Source of the DNA: Clostridia bacterium
GTDB taxonomy: Bacteria > Bacillota > Clostridia > Oscillospirales > CAG-272
NCBI GenBank assembly: GCA_017462605.1
Contig: JAFTQV010000040.1
Coordinates: forward strand, 1 to 36,264
Reading direction: 5' to 3'
DNA length: 36,264 nt
Made by a program: the position numbers and the translations under genes
Notes under the pieces: generated by a model
What the model was told of the DNA's origin: nothing
Databases searched by the model: none
The model's input: the letters and a program-made list of their open reading frames with translations, nothing else
Shown: piece by piece, positions 23,905 through 33,149 of the stretch
Layout of the letters: each line of letters starts with the position of its first letter
Numbering within the stretch: position 1 is the stretch's first letter

Positions 23905-23946
23905 AAAACAGCAGATACGTATAATTACAATGATATCTGCTGTTTT
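23905..23946 (-). terminator. Terminator of the GLUG-repeat gene pair
   Basis: A 13-bp perfect stem AAAACAGCAGATA (23905-23917) / TATCTGCTGTTTT (23934-23946) with a 16-base loop. Both flanks are A/T-rich, so it can act in both directions, but it lies 43 bases past the stop of the minus-strand lipoprotein gene. Confidence 0.75.
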
Positions 23947-23988
23947 ATAAGATTGAGTGTAAATGGCACAGCCATCTTTGAGTTAGTA

Positions 23989-25476
23989 TTATTTGCTTAT
24001 ATTTAATCTTGCAGGATAACCTTTACCATCGATCCATCTCGAGTCAGTTAACTTTAAATAAGATTTTAGCGTATTAAAATCAATAAATGATTCTTTTGAA
24101 ATAGTTTGACAACCGGAATCTATATATTTAGAAGAATCACAGTAAGACTGATATATAAGATTATTATTGAATCCGGATATAAAATTATCCTTTGTTGAAG
24201 TGGATGAAATTGTATTACCAAGAGAAGCGCAATAATAAATGTCAGTATCCTTAGCTGCCCCAAGTAATCCGCCTAAGAGCCTTTCTTCTTTTTTTATTGA
24301 AGTATTTGGAGAATGATCATCAATTATATTGTTATAAGAATAGCAGGATCTAACTTCGGAATTATTAGCATATCCTATGAATCCTCCTGATACACGGTAT
24401 GCTTCTTGCGGATCTGTTGTTTGGCGCGAGTCTCCGTTGATAACATTATTAATTGCATAAGAATTTGAAAAAAGACCTTTTCCGTTGCCGCCAAATCCGC
24501 CAATATAGTATTCACCGGAGCAATGCATGTTCAAGGTATTGGATTCTGCATAGCAATATTCAAAAGTGGGGTAGTATTCAGAGCATCCGAAAAAACCGCC
24601 GGCCTTTGCGTTTTGCGTTTCAAAATAGCCAAGAAAATTTTTCGAGTGCCATGTGGCATTAATATTTAGCTCATTGTTATAAGTATATGAATTTGCGAAG
24701 TGGCAACCTAAAGAGACTTTTCCCACCAAACCACCTACATAAGGCTGGTTATATATTCCGCCGGTTGTAACGGTCATCTTAGAATTATTGACAGCTGAGT
24801 TGTAAACGTTCAGAACTTCTGAAAAGCCAACAAGACCTCCACAGTATATATTTTCCATCTTGCTGCAGCCTTCTATAACGTATTCCACATTGTCAACAAT
24901 ACAGTTTTTTATTGAATATTTGTTTTCTTCTTCAAATGAATACAGGAGTTTTGTTTCTATAAATCCAAAAAATGCGCCAACGTAAAGATCGTCATCAGAG
25001 CGTTGATTAACTATTATTTTAGAATTTTTAATTATTATGTCTTCAACGTGTACACCGTCCATGTCGTAGGTATTTGACGTTGACCACATACGGCTGCCAA
25101 TCTCTATTGCTTCAGGCCTGGAGCTTATTATTGCGGCATTGGAAACAGTTCCAGCTTTTACTGTAACATTATCGAAATTGACGTTTGAAACTTTTCTTAC
25201 TGAACTAAACAATGAGTTTGAATTAACAATTACATTAGAGATAGTGTATCCGTTTCCTCGTAGTTCGTAGCAAGATATTTCTTCACAGGCGGAATAATTA
25301 AAATCAATATCACTATCAAGAACGATGATATCATCAGAACTGCGCGCATGCATGACCAGCTGCTCAGCGCTGGTTATATGGATCTCGTCGCGAGTTTCTT
25401 CGCAACTGCATAAAAGACAGAGCATAAGAATAATAAAAATAACCAAAAATGATTTTTTAAAAAACGTCTTATTCAT
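23989..25476 (-). CDS. Lipoprotein with GLUG-like repeats
   Basis: 495-residue predicted surface lipoprotein. The N-terminus is a lipoprotein signal peptide (basic KK, hydrophobic core, LCSC lipobox), so C-lipidation and membrane anchoring are expected. After an ITSAEQL motif typical of such proteins, the mature part contains seven or more GGxxG motifs (CGGLVGF, VGGLVG, AGGFFG, IGGFGG, SGGFIG, LGGLLG), each followed by a Cys/Tyr/Asn-rich strand pattern; this resembles the GLUG/beta-helix architecture used for surface adhesion or binding. The start ATG at 25476 has GAGGT nine bases upstream; ATG at 25491 overlaps the upstream stop as ATGA and is an alternative. DNA here is more AT-rich than the neighbours. 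Confidence 0.75.
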   Translation of the reverse strand: MNKTFFKKSFLVIFIILMLCLLCSCEETRDEIHITSAEQLVMHARSSDDIIVLDSDIDFNYSACEEISCYELRGNGYTISNVIVNSNSLFSSVRKVSNVNFDNVTVKAGTVSNAAIISSRPEAIEIGSRMWSTSNTYDMDGVHVEDIIIKNSKIIVNQRSDDDLYVGAFFGFIETKLLYSFEEENKYSIKNCIVDNVEYVIEGCSKMENIYCGGLVGFSEVLNVYNSAVNNSKMTVTTGGIYNQPYVGGLVGKVSLGCHFANSYTYNNELNINATWHSKNFLGYFETQNAKAGGFFGCSEYYPTFEYCYAESNTLNMHCSGEYYIGGFGGNGKGLFSNSYAINNVINGDSRQTTDPQEAYRVSGGFIGYANNSEVRSCYSYNNIIDDHSPNTSIKKEERLLGGLLGAAKDTDIYYCASLGNTISSTSTKDNFISGFNNNLIYQSYCDSSKYIDSGCQTISKESFIDFNTLKSYLKLTDSRWIDGKGYPARLNISK

Positions 25477-25487
25477 TTTAATTAACC

Positions 25488-26909
25488 TCATATGTTTTTT
25501 GCCGTATTAATTAATTTGAGATCTGAATCGAAGGTCCAATATTGCAAACTTAAACGAAGCTTAGATTTCAAAATATCAAATGAAGTCCAATCCTCATCGT
25601 TAAGAATTGGAAGAGAATTGCGATTATTTAATGTATCGTTACTTACGTAGCAATTCTCAATTATTGCCGTGGAAAAGGCGAAATGATCAATCTCTCCTCC
25701 CGAAATATTTGATTCTCGAACGGCGGAATTTACAATGGCACCGTTAGATTTACCGGCAAATCCTGCGGTAAAGGCTTTTTCGGTATCTATGTTGAATACC
25801 TTGTTGAACATTGACATGCTGCTTACAACCGAGCCGTCCTCATTAATCGAACCAATAAAGCCACCTAAATAAATATTACCATTGCCATTGGTCGAATCAT
25901 TGAATTTAACGCAGTTATTGGAGCTAATGCAGTTTGAAATCGCCGAATGTGCTTTTCCGGCAAAGCAACCTGCCATAATAGTAGGATCGTTTTTTTCTGT
26001 GCTTAGTAGGATGGTATTATTCTTACTTTCACACGATATTACTTCGCAGAAATCCGAATCAACAGTACCGACAAGCCCGCCTATGAATGAATTCGAATGG
26101 CACAAAGCGTTGATGGAGCAATTTCTAACTAAAGAATTCTTTAACTTTCCGGAGTTTATTCCAGCAATTCCACCGCACGAAAGAATTGTAACATTTCCGG
26201 ATGTATTTATGTTAACGGCATCAGATAAGCAGTTAGTAACAATACCTTCTATAGATCCAAATGCACCACCAACCATAACGTTGCTCAAGCCGCTTTTTGT
26301 AATAGAAATAGAAGAGTTTTCAATTTTGCAATTCTTCGCATTTGATACCCAGGAACATATACCTGAAACAATTGGTTTGGAAGTCTCGTCTGATGTAGAA
26401 TAAATAATGCTAATTGAAGAGTTTTTTACGCATATATTTACGAGATTACCTGAGTAACCGGCAGCAATTGCGGCACAACTCACAGGAACATTTCTTGAAA
26501 AACAAGTAACATCGATGTTTTCTAATGTAAGATTTTCGAGAGTGTCAACTCTTTGAAAGAAACCAACATATGTGTAGTCGTGGGGCTCGTTTCTGTAATA
26601 GTTGATCATTTTAGGGGTGTCGATAATCGAGCAGTTTCTTATCGTATATCCGTTTCCGTTAAAGCTTTTAATTGATATCGGCGTCCATATATTTGATTCA
26701 AGATCAATGTCATTCATTAAAATATATTCGCCGTCAGATTTCATTTTGTACAGCTCGTCGGCTGACCATATTTCTATTATTTCAGATGCCCCACCATTTT
26801 CATTAAAATTATCTTTTATTGCCTTTGCTATTATTGCAACTGTTATGACGGATAAGAACGCAATTAATAAAAGAATAATTATTTTTTTTATGCCTTTAAA
26901 AATTCCCAT
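25488..26909 (-). CDS. Membrane-anchored protein with GLUG-like repeats (paralogue)
   Basis: 473-residue predicted extracellular protein with one N-terminal membrane segment (about 9-30) and no lipobox, so it is probably anchored by an uncleaved signal. The mature part has the same design as its neighbour: IWSADELYKM near the start, then GGxxG motifs (VGGAFG, CGGIAG, IGGLVG, LGGFIG, TAGFAG) and a C-terminal block DWTSFDILKSKLRL that matches FIDFNTLKSYLKL of the neighbour. AGAGGT lies five bases before the ATG. The stop overlaps the next start (ATGA), so both are one operon. Function is unknown; beta-helix surface binding is a family-based guess. Confidence 0.75.
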   Translation of the reverse strand: MGIFKGIKKIIILLLIAFLSVITVAIIAKAIKDNFNENGGASEIIEIWSADELYKMKSDGEYILMNDIDLESNIWTPISIKSFNGNGYTIRNCSIIDTPKMINYYRNEPHDYTYVGFFQRVDTLENLTLENIDVTCFSRNVPVSCAAIAAGYSGNLVNICVKNSSISIIYSTSDETSKPIVSGICSWVSNAKNCKIENSSISITKSGLSNVMVGGAFGSIEGIVTNCLSDAVNINTSGNVTILSCGGIAGINSGKLKNSLVRNCSINALCHSNSFIGGLVGTVDSDFCEVISCESKNNTILLSTEKNDPTIMAGCFAGKAHSAISNCISSNNCVKFNDSTNGNGNIYLGGFIGSINEDGSVVSSMSMFNKVFNIDTEKAFTAGFAGKSNGAIVNSAVRESNISGGEIDHFAFSTAIIENCYVSNDTLNNRNSLPILNDEDWTSFDILKSKLRLSLQYWTFDSDLKLINTAKNI

Positions 26910-26957
26910 AGTAACCTCTAAAGTTAAAATTAAATTATAAATAAAAGTAAAAATCGA

Positions 26958-26989
26958 GGGATAGCTACATTAAGCTATCCCATTTTTTT
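26958..26989. terminator. Terminator between the GLUG pair and the cytidylate-kinase-like gene
   Basis: A perfect 9-bp stem GGGATAGCT (26958-26966) / AGCTATCCC (26973-26981) is followed on the plus strand by ATTTTTTT. It lies 75 bases downstream of the minus-strand kinase gene, where the minus-strand flank TCGATTTTTA also gives a U-run. No plus-strand gene precedes it. Confidence 0.7.
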
Positions 26990-27064
26990 GCTTTGCAAAG
27001 TATGCATATTATTTTAAGAATTGACTTTAGTGAGATAGTATAATAGCAGAGTATGTTGCGCAAA

Positions 27065-27691
27065 TTAGCCCATGAGCTGCTTTGCACATGTTACTATCAA
27101 CTCCGCTGTGCCCTCAATACCAAGCGTCGAAGAATTTATAGCCATATCGTAATTATCGTACTTACCCCAAGTATTTCCCGTATAGAAATTATAATAAGAA
27201 GCGCGCCTGCGGTCTGTCTTATTGATAATATCGATTATCTGAGCGCTCTTGATCTCGGGGTGGCGCTCTGCAACTCTCGCCTTTCTATGCTCAAGATCGC
27301 CGTAGATGAAGAGCCTGAAAACGTTTTCCTCATCGCGGAGAACGTAGTCTGAGCAACGTCCTATAATAACGCAGCTGCCCTCTTTTGCATACTCCTTGAT
27401 AACCTCGGACTGAAGAATGAAAAGCTTATCGTTGATAGGCATTTTATATCCGAAGTGCATAGTGGCGCCTGCAACGTTTGAGCCCATAGCGAGGGTATAG
27501 AGCAAACTGTTTGCCGCGGATTCATCTGTCTTCTTAAGCACTTCCTCATTGAGATTTCCCTTAGAGGCCGCATCCGTGATAAGCTGCTTATCAAATAGCG
27601 GAATACCAAGCTTTTTTGCAACTGCCTCGCCGATCTCTCGGCCGCCGCTTCCGTATTGACGAGCTATTGTAATGATAATCTTTTTAGCCAT
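27065..27691 (-). CDS. Cytidylate kinase-like family protein
   Basis: 208-residue P-loop protein of the cytidylate-kinase-like family (AAA_26), distinct from Cmk. The N-terminus ITIARQYGSGGREIGEAVAK holds a glycine-rich nucleotide loop typical of this group, and IGRCSDYVL lies at about 103-111; a DRRR motif (about 163) resembles a lid arginine cluster. Substrate is unknown, as these proteins are common in gut anaerobes. AAAGGAG lies seven bases before the ATG, and a 17-base-spaced promoter is at 27728-27756. It is monocistronic and divergent from nnrD. Confidence 0.85.
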   Translation of the reverse strand: MAKKIIITIARQYGSGGREIGEAVAKKLGIPLFDKQLITDAASKGNLNEEVLKKTDESAANSLLYTLAMGSNVAGATMHFGYKMPINDKLFILQSEVIKEYAKEGSCVIIGRCSDYVLRDEENVFRLFIYGDLEHRKARVAERHPEIKSAQIIDIINKTDRRRASYYNFYTGNTWGKYDNYDMAINSSTLGIEGTAELIVTCAKQLMG

Positions 27692-27727
27692 TATGAAATC
27701 TCCTTTGGTTGATAATATCTTTATATT

Positions 27728-27756
27728 AGTTTAGCATAAAAATTTATTTTTGTAAA
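27728..27756 (-). promoter_or_regulatory. Promoter for the cytidylate-kinase-like gene
   Basis: On the minus strand TTTACA (27751-27756), 17-base spacer, TAAACT (27728-27733) with a TGC before it (extended -10). Confidence 0.65.
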
Positions 27757-27794
27757 TAGGCGATAAATAAAAAAATGAAAAAGTTTGAAAAACG

Positions 27795-27823
27795 TTGATT
27801 TTAATGCTTGCCTGTGCTAAAAT
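27795..27823 (+). promoter_or_regulatory. Promoter for the NAD(P)H-hydrate dehydratase gene
   Basis: TTGATT (27795-27800), 17-base spacer, TAAAAT (27818-27823) preceded by TGC (extended -10). The start codon at 27795 of the longer frame falls in this promoter, which supports the ATG at 27846. Confidence 0.78.
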
Positions 27824-27845
27824 AAAGAAAAAAAGGAGGGGCTTT

Positions 27846-28742
27846 ATGAAAAATACAAGCTTCGAGTGGGCGAGCGAGTTACTCCCGAAAAGAGAAGAGA
27901 ATTCAAATAAAAGCACCTTCGGTAAGCTGACCGTAATATCGGGCAGCAAAAAGTACCGCGGCGCGGCGCACCTGTGTGTAGAGAGCGCTCTGCGCGGAGG
28001 CATAGGATACCTCTATTATCTCGGAGAAGAGGAGCTTTGCCAAGAGCTTCGTATGAAATTCCCCGAGGTGATCTATAATTCTTTTGCACCACTTGAAGGT
28101 ACCGAAAAAGAAGAGGCTTCCGTGATAGCGAATGATCCGGCTTGCCGTGGCTCAGTGCTGATCGGCCCCGGGTCAGGGCTTTCCAAAGGGCTCTATAATC
28201 TGACGGAAGCTTTTATATTAAGCGAGGGCGGAGCGCTCACGCTCGATGCGGATGCAATAAATTCATTGGCGAAATTCTGCCCCGATCCGATAGAGCTTTT
28301 CAGGCGCGCAAAAAGAGAAATAATTATAACTCCTCACCCATTGGAATTCTCAAGGCTCTCGGGTATGCCTCTCGAATTGATATGCAGCAAAAGAGTCGAA
28401 GTCGCAAAGGAGTATGCAGAAAAAGCAGGGGTCACGCTCCTTCTCAAAGGCAATGGAACGGTAGTGACGGACGGAGAAGCTACCTATATAAACACAAGCG
28501 GCTCATCCGCGATAGCCAAGGCGGGAAGCGGAGATGCGCTTTCGGGACTCCTTGCGGCTATGACTGCATCCTGCCGCATTAAAAGTCTTGACGCAGCCGC
28601 TCTTGCGGCATATATTCACGGCAAAGCAGGAGATAGCCTTGCTGAGGAATTATCCGAATATGGAGTGCTTATTTCAGAGCTTCCGCGCGAAATGGCAAGA
28701 GTTATAAATCAGCTTCAAAAGGCTAAAAATGCAAATAATTAA
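27846..28742 (+). CDS. nnrD: ADP/ATP-dependent NAD(P)H-hydrate dehydratase
   Basis: 298-residue ribokinase-like enzyme that repairs damaged NAD(P)H hydrates using ADP or ATP. Motifs: GKLTVISGSKKYRGA (26-40, substrate site region), DADAIN (134-139), ITPHPLEFSRL (161-171), KGNGTVVTDG (201-210) and AGSGDALSG (226-234) with the catalytic Asp D230. The last block departs from the usual NPGMATAGSGDVL by SGSSAIAKAGSGD. The usual epimerase half (NnrE) is missing, so this is the dehydratase alone. AGGAGG lies before the ATG. It stands alone and ends in a strong bidirectional terminator. Confidence 0.9.
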   Translation: MKNTSFEWASELLPKREENSNKSTFGKLTVISGSKKYRGAAHLCVESALRGGIGYLYYLGEEELCQELRMKFPEVIYNSFAPLEGTEKEEASVIANDPACRGSVLIGPGSGLSKGLYNLTEAFILSEGGALTLDADAINSLAKFCPDPIELFRRAKREIIITPHPLEFSRLSGMPLELICSKRVEVAKEYAEKAGVTLLLKGNGTVVTDGEATYINTSGSSAIAKAGSGDALSGLLAAMTASCRIKSLDAAALAAYIHGKAGDSLAEELSEYGVLISELPREMARVINQLQKAKNANN

Positions 28743-28745
28743 TAG

Positions 28746-28788
28746 CAAAAACGAGGATAACGGAATGTTTCGCGCTATCCTCGTTTTT
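28746..28788. terminator. Bidirectional terminator between nnrD and the SLH gene
   Basis: A 13-bp perfect stem (AAAACGAGGATA and TATCCTCGTTTT with flanking A/T) with a T-run on both strands. It lies in the 48-base gap between two convergent genes and can serve both. Confidence 0.88.
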
Positions 28789-28790
28789 AA

Positions 28791-30047
28791 TTATTTCATT
28801 AATCTGTAAAGATATTCGGAAACGGCTTCACGGCTAAGAGGATCGTTAAGAGAGGAGTCCTCGTCATCGGTGAAGATGCCTGCCTCATACATCGCGCCGA
28901 CCTTTGAGCGCGCCCATACGGGAACCTCGGTGATGCCTCTTATCTCGTTGAATACCGCGCTATCCGACTTAAGCTCGGTAAGGTTGGACATAATGATAGC
29001 CGCCTCGCATTTCGTTATCGGATCGTTGGGTCTGAAAAGAAGCTCGCCGTCCTCAAAGGAGCCGTTTACTATGCCTCTCTTCGCCGCCGTTGCAACGTAG
29101 GAAACGAGAGAAAGGGGGATCTCGGAGTTATCGTCAAAGAAGGTTTTTGTAAGTGAGGAATCTGCTCTCATCGAAAGCGCCTTCATAGCCATCGCTACGA
29201 ATTCCGCTCGACTGACCGTGCCGTTCGGATCGAAATACATATCGTCGCCGAGCCTTGAGCCGGACATAATACCGAGGGCGTTCATCGCCACCGCCGCGTT
29301 ATAGGACTTTGAATCAAGCATATCAACGAAAACGACCTCACTCATTCTCGCAACCGTATTGACCGTCACGGTCGCGGGCGAGGAATAGTTGCCCCACTCG
29401 TCTCTCACAACGTAGACGAAGCTATCCTTGCCCGTGAAGCCATTGGTGGGAGTATAGCGGAACTCACCGTCATCAGAAAGAGAGATCTCGCCCTTAGGGT
29501 AGCTGACTATGATATAGTCGATATCGTCATCCTCGGGATCCTCGCCTTCAAGCAAGCCCCATACGGAAATGCCGCTTTGAGTCACAAGATTCATTCCCGA
29601 AGAGGTATCAACAGCTATCTTAGGCGCATAATTGACTCTTTCTATAAACTTAAGTCTTGCGGCGAAGGTCTCGCCCGAGCCGCCGTCAATAGAAAAGGTG
29701 AAGGTGCTTTCGGAGACTTCCTTCGATTGAGGAGTAAAAACGAGAGCGGCAATATTGCGCCTTGATATCGTCTGCCCCTCGGCGACTCTTCTTTCACCGA
29801 GCATAAGAGTTCCCTCTGTGGATGCCGGAAGAGTGACCACCGTCAGAGATTTGAAATCTGTAATGCCGAGAGCCTTTTTGAAGTCGGTATCGGTAAACCT
29901 TATGGATTGACCGCTAAGTCCTGTCTTGATAAGGTCAACGTCGACCGAGAGAACCTTTCCCGCGGGTAAGACGCTCGCTTGGGAGACGATCGCAAAGCAC
30001 GAGCATATGCATATTGCGATAAGAAGCAACGAAATAATTTTCTTCAT
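28791..30047 (-). CDS. SLH-domain surface protein with Ig/cadherin-like domain
   Basis: 418-residue exported protein. The signal peptide is clear (KKIISLLLIAICICSC, with a possible cleavage after VSQA). Residues about 135-235 (YAPKIAV, GEFRYTPTNGFTGKDSFVYVV) form a cadherin/Ig-like module of the kind with PTNGFTGxDSFxY. The C-terminal 180 residues contain three SLH domains (FVDM, TFFDD, EVPVW starts; the last is shortened), which bind pyruvylated cell-wall polymers. The start is ATG at 30047 with GAGGT upstream; an earlier GTG at 30059 is part of that site. It is monocistronic and divergent from the LRR operon. A single large S-layer-associated protein is the likely class. Confidence 0.85.
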   Translation of the reverse strand: MKKIISLLLIAICICSCFAIVSQASVLPAGKVLSVDVDLIKTGLSGQSIRFTDTDFKKALGITDFKSLTVVTLPASTEGTLMLGERRVAEGQTISRRNIAALVFTPQSKEVSESTFTFSIDGGSGETFAARLKFIERVNYAPKIAVDTSSGMNLVTQSGISVWGLLEGEDPEDDDIDYIIVSYPKGEISLSDDGEFRYTPTNGFTGKDSFVYVVRDEWGNYSSPATVTVNTVARMSEVVFVDMLDSKSYNAAVAMNALGIMSGSRLGDDMYFDPNGTVSRAEFVAMAMKALSMRADSSLTKTFFDDNSEIPLSLVSYVATAAKRGIVNGSFEDGELLFRPNDPITKCEAAIIMSNLTELKSDSAVFNEIRGITEVPVWARSKVGAMYEAGIFTDDEDSSLNDPLSREAVSEYLYRLMK

Positions 30048-30149
30048 ACATAACCTCACTTTATTTTCATTGTGATTAGTTTTGGCATTTCTTCAAAATT
30101 TATACAACGTAAGAAAAGATTTTATATTATTAAAATATTTCGATAAAGA

Positions 30150-30179
30150 TTGACAAAGCAAGCCGAAATGTTGTATAAT
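30150..30179 (+). promoter_or_regulatory. Promoter for the LRR-kinase operon
   Basis: TTGACA (30150-30155), 18-base spacer, perfect TATAAT (30174-30179). Predicted start near 30186 gives a leader of about 54 bases. The divergent SLH gene has no equally clear promoter in this 190-base gap. Confidence 0.83.
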
Positions 30180-30239
30180 AATTTGATAAGAAATATTTTT
30201 ATAAATCTTTAGCACCGCGAGTGTGTAGTACGGAGATAT

Positions 30240-33149
30240 ATGAAGAAGAAAATATCGGCTAAGGCAGTCATAATAATATGCGCCGCCGTGGCGGCGACAG
30301 TCGGTATCGCGCTCCTTCTCATCTTTCTTTTAGGGGGAGGGGAGAAGCCCGAGCCCAGAGTTTATTATATAAGCGGTAATTTTGAATATACGGTAAGCGG
30401 CGGTGAGATTGAGATCACCGATTATTACGGAGATGCGTCTGATATATCCGTACCTATGGTGATAGACGGAATGCCCGTCACCTCAATTGGCGAGGGCGCA
30501 TTTGAAAAAAGCCGCGCGAAAACCGTTTTTGTCGGCGCGCTGACGGAGAGGATAGGCAGCTATGCCTTCTCGGGCTCATCTATGCTCTCGGAGATCATAT
30601 TCCCCGATACGCTTGAATATATCGGAGAGGCTGCTTTTTCGGACTGCACGTCTCTGACTGCATTCACCCTGCCCGACTCTCTTCTTGAGATCGGTGATTA
30701 TGCGTTTTACGGCTGCAACCGTATCACGTCCGTTACCCTTCCGAAGCAGCTTTCAAAAATAGGAAATTCCGCGTTTTCTCAGTGCTTTTTGCTTGAAAGC
30801 GTCACTCTTGCTTGCTCGTCACTCGGGATAGGAGACGCCGTGTTTTCCTATTGCGAGGCGCTGACATCTTTTTCTGATAATTCCTCTCTCGTATCGGTGG
30901 GAAGCTTCGCCTTTTCGGGATGTAAGGCTCTTTCCGAGGTCTCCTTCGGATCAAGGCTCTCTGAGCTTGGAAGCTTCGCCTTCAAGGATTGCGATGCGCT
31001 TAAGTCGATAACCGTTTCGGCGGAAAATAAAAAATTCAAGTCGCAAGGCGGCGTGCTTTACGATACTTCGGCAGGTAAAGCGATCATATGCCCGAAGGCA
31101 TCGGGTGTCACCGAGGTCAGCTTCCCCGAGGGGATAAAGGAGATCGCTCCCGAGGCGTTTATGGGCTGCAAGGAGTTGAAAAAAGTCGCTCTTTCCGAGA
31201 ATATAGAGATCATAGGAGAGAGGGCGTTCCATTATTGCGAGTCGCTTTCCGAGATCAACGTTCCCCCAAAATGCGAGAAGATCGGCGCCTTCGCGTTTCA
31301 TAAAACCCCATTTCTCAGCTCCCAAAAGGATGAATTTGTCATACTTGGCAATGGAATACTCGTTGAGTTCAATCTGAAAAGAAAGCAAACGGGAGATATC
31401 GCCGAAAGCGAGTATATTAAAATTATAACGAAGGAAAGCGTCATAGGCGGCGCCAGCGTGACAGAGATAGTCGGCGCTGAGGTCACCCTGCCTTCATCGG
31501 TCAGGAAGATAAGCTCGGCTTTTTATCTTGATTACGACGTAGCCCGAGTCATTATCCCCGAAGGGGTAACCGAAATTTCCGATTACGCCTTCTACCACGT
31601 CGGCGATCTTACCGAGGTATCTATACCGAATACGGTCACCAAAATAGGCAGCTACGCCTTTGCATCAAGCGCGCGCCTTTCGGGGGTCTCTATCCCCGAG
31701 TCGGTCGAATCCTTTGGCGAATACGCCTTTGCCAACTGCGCGTCACTTAAGTCTATTTCAATCCCCGGCTCTGTGAAGGAGATATCCGCATCGGCTTTCC
31801 TTGAATGCAGAAATCTTTCCTCTGTCGAGGTGGGAGCGGGCGTTGAGATCATTGGCGACGAAGCATTTTCTTTAAATACATCACTTAAAAATATATCCCT
31901 TCCGAGAAGCATCACTAAGATCGGCAGAGCGGCATTCAACCGCTCGGGTCTCACCGAATTCACCTTCCCCGATACTGTTACCGAGGTCGGTCAGTATGCG
32001 CTTGCAGAGTGCGAGTCACTAATCAAGGTCGCGCTTGGAAGAGGGCTTACGTCAGTACCCGAAGGGCTTTGCCCGGGAGCGATCTTGCTTAAAGAGGTCG
32101 TGATCCCCTCGGGATATACCGAGATCGGCAGAGAAGCCTTCTCAAACTGCACGTCTCTTACGGAAATAAGCATACCGAAAACGGTTGATAAAATAGGCGG
32201 CGCCGCGTTTTACGGCTGCTCCGAGCTTAAAGCTATCGGCGGAAATAATATCAAGGATATAGGCGAGAGCGCATTCTTCGGCTGCGCTTCTCTGACGGGC
32301 AATGGCTCGGGATTTCTCCCCGAAAGGCTTGGGGAGAATGCATTCCGCGATTGCGAGTCTCTTACAAAAATAGATCTTTCACGGGTCACGGAGCTTTCGG
32401 ATTTCTCGTTCTACGGCTGTATAGCCCTTGAAAGCATAGATCTCAGCGCGCTTGGCTTCAGAATTCCCGCAAACGTATTCGGAGCATGCATATCGCTTGA
32501 AAAGGCGGTGATCTCGGATACCGTTGTCAGAATAGATCAGGCGGCGTTTCACAGCACCGCGCTCGAGTCGGTCGCTTTGCCGAGAGATCTTCGTATAATC
32601 GCAAGCAGCGCTTTTGCAAACTGCGCATTGCTTAAGAGCGTAAGCTTCGGCGAGTCGCTCGAATCTATCGGAGAGGCTGCTTTTTACGGCTGCGAAAGGC
32701 TTGAATCGGTAACCCTGCCCGATAGCGTTCTTGAAATAGGCTTCAGAGCCTTTTATAATTGCGCCACCCTTTATAGCGCGGATCTTGGGCGCGGAGTCAA
32801 AGCTCTTGGAAAAGAAGCCTTTTCTAACTGTATAAATATGACTTACGCGCGCCTTTCGGATAGCATTACCTCAATTCCCGAGGGGGCGTTCTCGGGCTGT
32901 GAGGATCTGACGGATATCAATATTCCCGAAAAAGCAATAGTTATAGAAGCTTATGGCTTCTCGGGCTGTATAAGACTCAAAGCGGTCAAGCTCGGCAAAA
33001 GCCTCAAGAGCATCGGCGCGAACGCATTTATGGCTTGCTCGGCTCTCGAGCGGCTTGAATACGAGGGAGAAAAGCCGGATCTTTCGCGCATAGTCATAGC
33101 GGAAGGCAACGAGTATTTTCTCGGAGCGGGATTGGAGCTTTTAAAATGA
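30240..33149 (+). CDS. Large BspA-type leucine-rich repeat (LRR_5) surface protein
   Basis: 969-residue protein with one N-terminal membrane segment (about 9-31, possible uncleaved anchor) followed by more than thirty LRR_5/BspA-type repeats of about 23 residues with the pattern IGxxAFxxCxxLxxVxLPxxL. The repeat field is interrupted around 355-425, where FVILGNGILVEFN marks a typical BspA insert. Such proteins lie on the cell surface and bind host or bacterial ligands; the ligand is not predictable. It has no C-terminal sorting signal, so anchoring is N-terminal. GGAG lies before the ATG. The stop overlaps the next start by four bases (ATGA), the first evidence that this protein is made together with the three downstream genes. 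Confidence 0.87.
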   Translation: MKKKISAKAVIIICAAVAATVGIALLLIFLLGGGEKPEPRVYYISGNFEYTVSGGEIEITDYYGDASDISVPMVIDGMPVTSIGEGAFEKSRAKTVFVGALTERIGSYAFSGSSMLSEIIFPDTLEYIGEAAFSDCTSLTAFTLPDSLLEIGDYAFYGCNRITSVTLPKQLSKIGNSAFSQCFLLESVTLACSSLGIGDAVFSYCEALTSFSDNSSLVSVGSFAFSGCKALSEVSFGSRLSELGSFAFKDCDALKSITVSAENKKFKSQGGVLYDTSAGKAIICPKASGVTEVSFPEGIKEIAPEAFMGCKELKKVALSENIEIIGERAFHYCESLSEINVPPKCEKIGAFAFHKTPFLSSQKDEFVILGNGILVEFNLKRKQTGDIAESEYIKIITKESVIGGASVTEIVGAEVTLPSSVRKISSAFYLDYDVARVIIPEGVTEISDYAFYHVGDLTEVSIPNTVTKIGSYAFASSARLSGVSIPESVESFGEYAFANCASLKSISIPGSVKEISASAFLECRNLSSVEVGAGVEIIGDEAFSLNTSLKNISLPRSITKIGRAAFNRSGLTEFTFPDTVTEVGQYALAECESLIKVALGRGLTSVPEGLCPGAILLKEVVIPSGYTEIGREAFSNCTSLTEISIPKTVDKIGGAAFYGCSELKAIGGNNIKDIGESAFFGCASLTGNGSGFLPERLGENAFRDCESLTKIDLSRVTELSDFSFYGCIALESIDLSALGFRIPANVFGACISLEKAVISDTVVRIDQAAFHSTALESVALPRDLRIIASSAFANCALLKSVSFGESLESIGEAAFYGCERLESVTLPDSVLEIGFRAFYNCATLYSADLGRGVKALGKEAFSNCINMTYARLSDSITSIPEGAFSGCEDLTDINIPEKAIVIEAYGFSGCIRLKAVKLGKSLKSIGANAFMACSALERLEYEGEKPDLSRIVIAEGNEYFLGAGLELLK

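Noticed and set aside
25474..25491. Alternative start of the GLUG lipoprotein at 25491
   Set aside because: The ATGA overlap is attractive, but the ATG at 25476 has a GAGGT site upstream and gives a cleaner signal peptide; the choice stays open.
27021..27044. Plus-strand TTGACT and TATAAT near the end of the kinase-like gene
   Set aside because: The boxes are only 12 bases apart, too close for a sigma-A promoter, and they point antisense into the kinase gene.
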